From contig CAIMWS010000356.1 in the NCBI GenBank assembly GCA_903845125.1, positions 1 through 45,899 of the forward strand: a DNA stretch of 45,899 nucleotides, read 5' to 3'. Numbering within the stretch: position 1 is the first letter of the stretch; each line of letters starts with the position of its first letter. Source of the DNA: an uncultured Verrucomicrobiota bacterium (lineage in GTDB: Bacteria > Verrucomicrobiota > Verrucomicrobiia > Limisphaerales > UBA1319). This document shows, in pieces, positions 44,686-45,899 of the stretch. The notes below the pieces were generated by a model. That model saw only the letters and a list, made by a program, of their open reading frames with translations. It had not been told where the DNA came from and made no database searches. Position numbers and translations under genes: made by a program.

Positions 44686-45402
44686 ATGATCACGCTTAAG
44701 AAAATCACCAGACAGTATCTGATGGGCAGTGAAACCATCCACGCCCTGCGCGAAGTGGATCTGCATATCAGCCGGGGCGAATATGTGGCGATCATGGGGC
44801 CTTCCGGGTCGGGCAAATCCACCATGATGAACATCGTGGGCTGCCTGGATACCCCCACCTCCGGCGTTTTTGAGCTGAATGGGACGGACGTCAGCCACAT
44901 GGACGACAACGAGCTCGCCGAGGTGCGCAACAAGGAGATCGGTTTTGTGTTCCAAACCTTCAACCTGCTGCCGCGCTCCAACTCGCTCCATAACGTCGAA
45001 CTGCCTTTGATTTACGGCGGCGTGCCGGCGGACGAACGCCGGGAAATGGCCCGCCAGGCGCTCAGCCATGTGGGGTTGGGTGACCGGATGCACCACAAGC
45101 CCAACGAGCTCTCCGGCGGCCAGCGCCAGCGCGTGGCGATCGCCCGCGCACTGGTCAACAAGCCTTCCATCATCCTGGCGGACGAACCCACGGGCAACCT
45201 GGACTCCAAAACCGGCGAGGAGATCATGGCCATCTTCGACGTGCTGCACGGCCAGGGCAACACCATCATCCTGGTGACCCACGAGGAGGACATCGCCCGC
45301 CACTCCCGGCGCATCATCCGCCTGCGGGATGGGCGCATCGCCAGCGATGACACCCAGGCGGGCAGGCCCCCGGTCCCCGCCGCCGCGCCGGCCGCCGCAT
45401 GA
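44686..45402 (+). CDS. ABC transporter ATPase, MacB/LolD type
   Basis: A 238-residue nucleotide-binding protein. Walker [10 protein letters not shown] (about 39-47), Q-loop [10 protein letters not shown], signature [16 protein letters not shown], Walker [14 protein letters not shown] and H-loop VTHEED are all intact. The short insert between the LLPR and LSGGQ motifs and '[11 protein letters not shown]' are typical of the lipoprotein/macrolide-type exporters (MacB, LolD, FtsE relatives). A Pro/Ala-rich tail follows. The start is 41 bases after the adaptor stop, and the stop overlaps the permease ATG as ATGA. It powers the permease encoded next, probably exporting a substrate through the adaptor. 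Confidence 0.95.
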   Translation: MITLKKITRQYLMGSETIHALREVDLHISRGEYVAIMGPSGSGKSTMMNIVGCLDTPTSGVFELNGTDVSHMDDNELAEVRNKEIGFVFQTFNLLPRSNSLHNVELPLIYGGVPADERREMARQALSHVGLGDRMHHKPNELSGGQRQRVAIARALVNKPSIILADEPTGNLDSKTGEEIMAIFDVLHGQGNTIILVTHEEDIARHSRRIIRLRDGRIASDDTQAGRPPVPAAAPAAA

Positions 45403-45899
45403 ACCTCTTCACTGAATTCCGCGAGGGTTTGCGGGTGTCCTTCAGCGCCATCCTGGCCAATAAAATGCGCGCCGGGCTGACCACCCTGGGGATTGTGATC
45501 GGGATCGTCACCGTCACCTTGATGGGCACGGCCATCGAAGGCTTGAACAAGGCTTTCCTCAGCAGTATTTCCGCCATTGGCTCGGACATTCTTTACGTGC
45601 AGCGGTTCTCCTGGTTCGGTAACGACGAATGGTGGAAAATGCGCAACCGGCGCATCATCTATTTGCGGGATGCCTTGCAGGTGGCCAAGCAGGCCACGCT
45701 CTGCTCCGCCGTGGCGCCCATGGCCGAGGATTGGCGCAGCGTGAAGTATAAAGGCCGCAGCGCCAGCTCGGTCCAAATCGTCGGCTGCACCGAGGACACC
45801 GCCCGGGTCAGCAGCCTGAATATCAAAACGGGCCGGTTCCTCAATGCCCAGGAGGTCGATGGCTGCCGTCCCGTCTGCCTGCTCGGCGCCGACCTGGCC
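45399..45899 (+). CDS. ABC transporter permease, MacB/FtsX type (partial)
   Basis: The first 167 residues of a gene cut by the window end. The N-terminus [20 protein letters not shown], then [20 protein letters not shown] (TM1), is the standard start of MacB_PCD/FtsX permeases, followed by the periplasmic core ([23 protein letters not shown]). The ATG at 45399 overlaps the ATPase stop (ATGA), so the two are co-translated. A full-length MacB-type permease would be about 400 residues when, as here, the ATPase is a separate protein. The substrate is unknown. Confidence 0.93.
   Translation, partial: MNLFTEFREGLRVSFSAILANKMRAGLTTLGIVIGIVTVTLMGTAIEGLNKAFLSSISAIGSDILYVQRFSWFGNDEWWKMRNRRIIYLRDALQVAKQATLCSAVAPMAEDWRSVKYKGRSASSVQIVGCTEDTARVSSLNIKTGRFLNAQEVDGCRPVCLLGADLA

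Noticed and set aside
1..45899. CRISPR arrays, rRNA, IS-element ends
   Set aside because: No regularly spaced repeats, rRNA signatures or transposase genes were seen.

Overview
The window looks like chromosomal DNA of a Verrucomicrobiota bacterium, probably the Limisphaerales/Pedosphaera side. This is inferred from gene content rather than a marker gene: very large secreted lamin-tail/CotH proteins with a TSP3-like tail, carboxypeptidase-regulatory-repeat proteins, a DUF2723/TPR membrane protein, a YIP1 protein, and a Tat-exported GH116-like protein beside an FG-GAP protein. The DNA is fairly GC rich, apart from a few AT-rich patches (4.92-5.05 kb, 22.6-23.6 kb). No rRNA, complete tRNA or CRISPR array was seen.

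Layout. (1) 1-2810 is the right end of an integrated element: an excisionase-type HTH gene, an unknown gene coupled to a tyrosine integrase, and a tRNA 3'-end fragment that is probably the attachment site. (2) 3195-5530 holds a polytopic membrane protein divergent from an HTH/zinc-ribbon regulator, with spaced repeats between them. (3) 5694-12769 is a coupled pair of giant exported proteins. (4) 13008-16984 holds a DUF2723/TPR membrane protein and a WecA/TagO-like sugar-phosphate transferase. (5) 17436-35860 is the centrepiece: a potentially structured leader, then twelve same-strand, mostly overlapping or abutting signalling genes. (6) 35915-41894 holds a GH116-like protein, an alpha/beta hydrolase, an FG-GAP protein and an MJ1316-domain protein with the remnant of an XRE regulator. 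(7) 42453-45899 holds a YIP1 protein and a MacAB-like export system whose adaptor gene carries a one-base frameshift; its permease runs off the window.

The signalling cluster combines three control logics. A partner-switching module comes first (receiver-PP2C phosphatase, HATPase anti-sigma-like kinase, STAS antagonist). A full chemosensory core follows (CheA with two CheW domains and a receiver, a hemerythrin-tailed chemoreceptor, CheW, CheB, CheR). Phosphorelay proteins complete it (a 2054-residue hybrid kinase with Hpt, a receiver-kinase, a stand-alone receiver, and a second CheB-type methylesterase without receiver). No flagellar or pilus genes are in view. My reading, an inference, is that oxygen or redox cues sensed by the hemerythrin receptor and the PAS-rich kinase set phosphorylation of the phosphatase's receiver, and through the STAS/HATPase pair control a sigma factor or another target encoded elsewhere.
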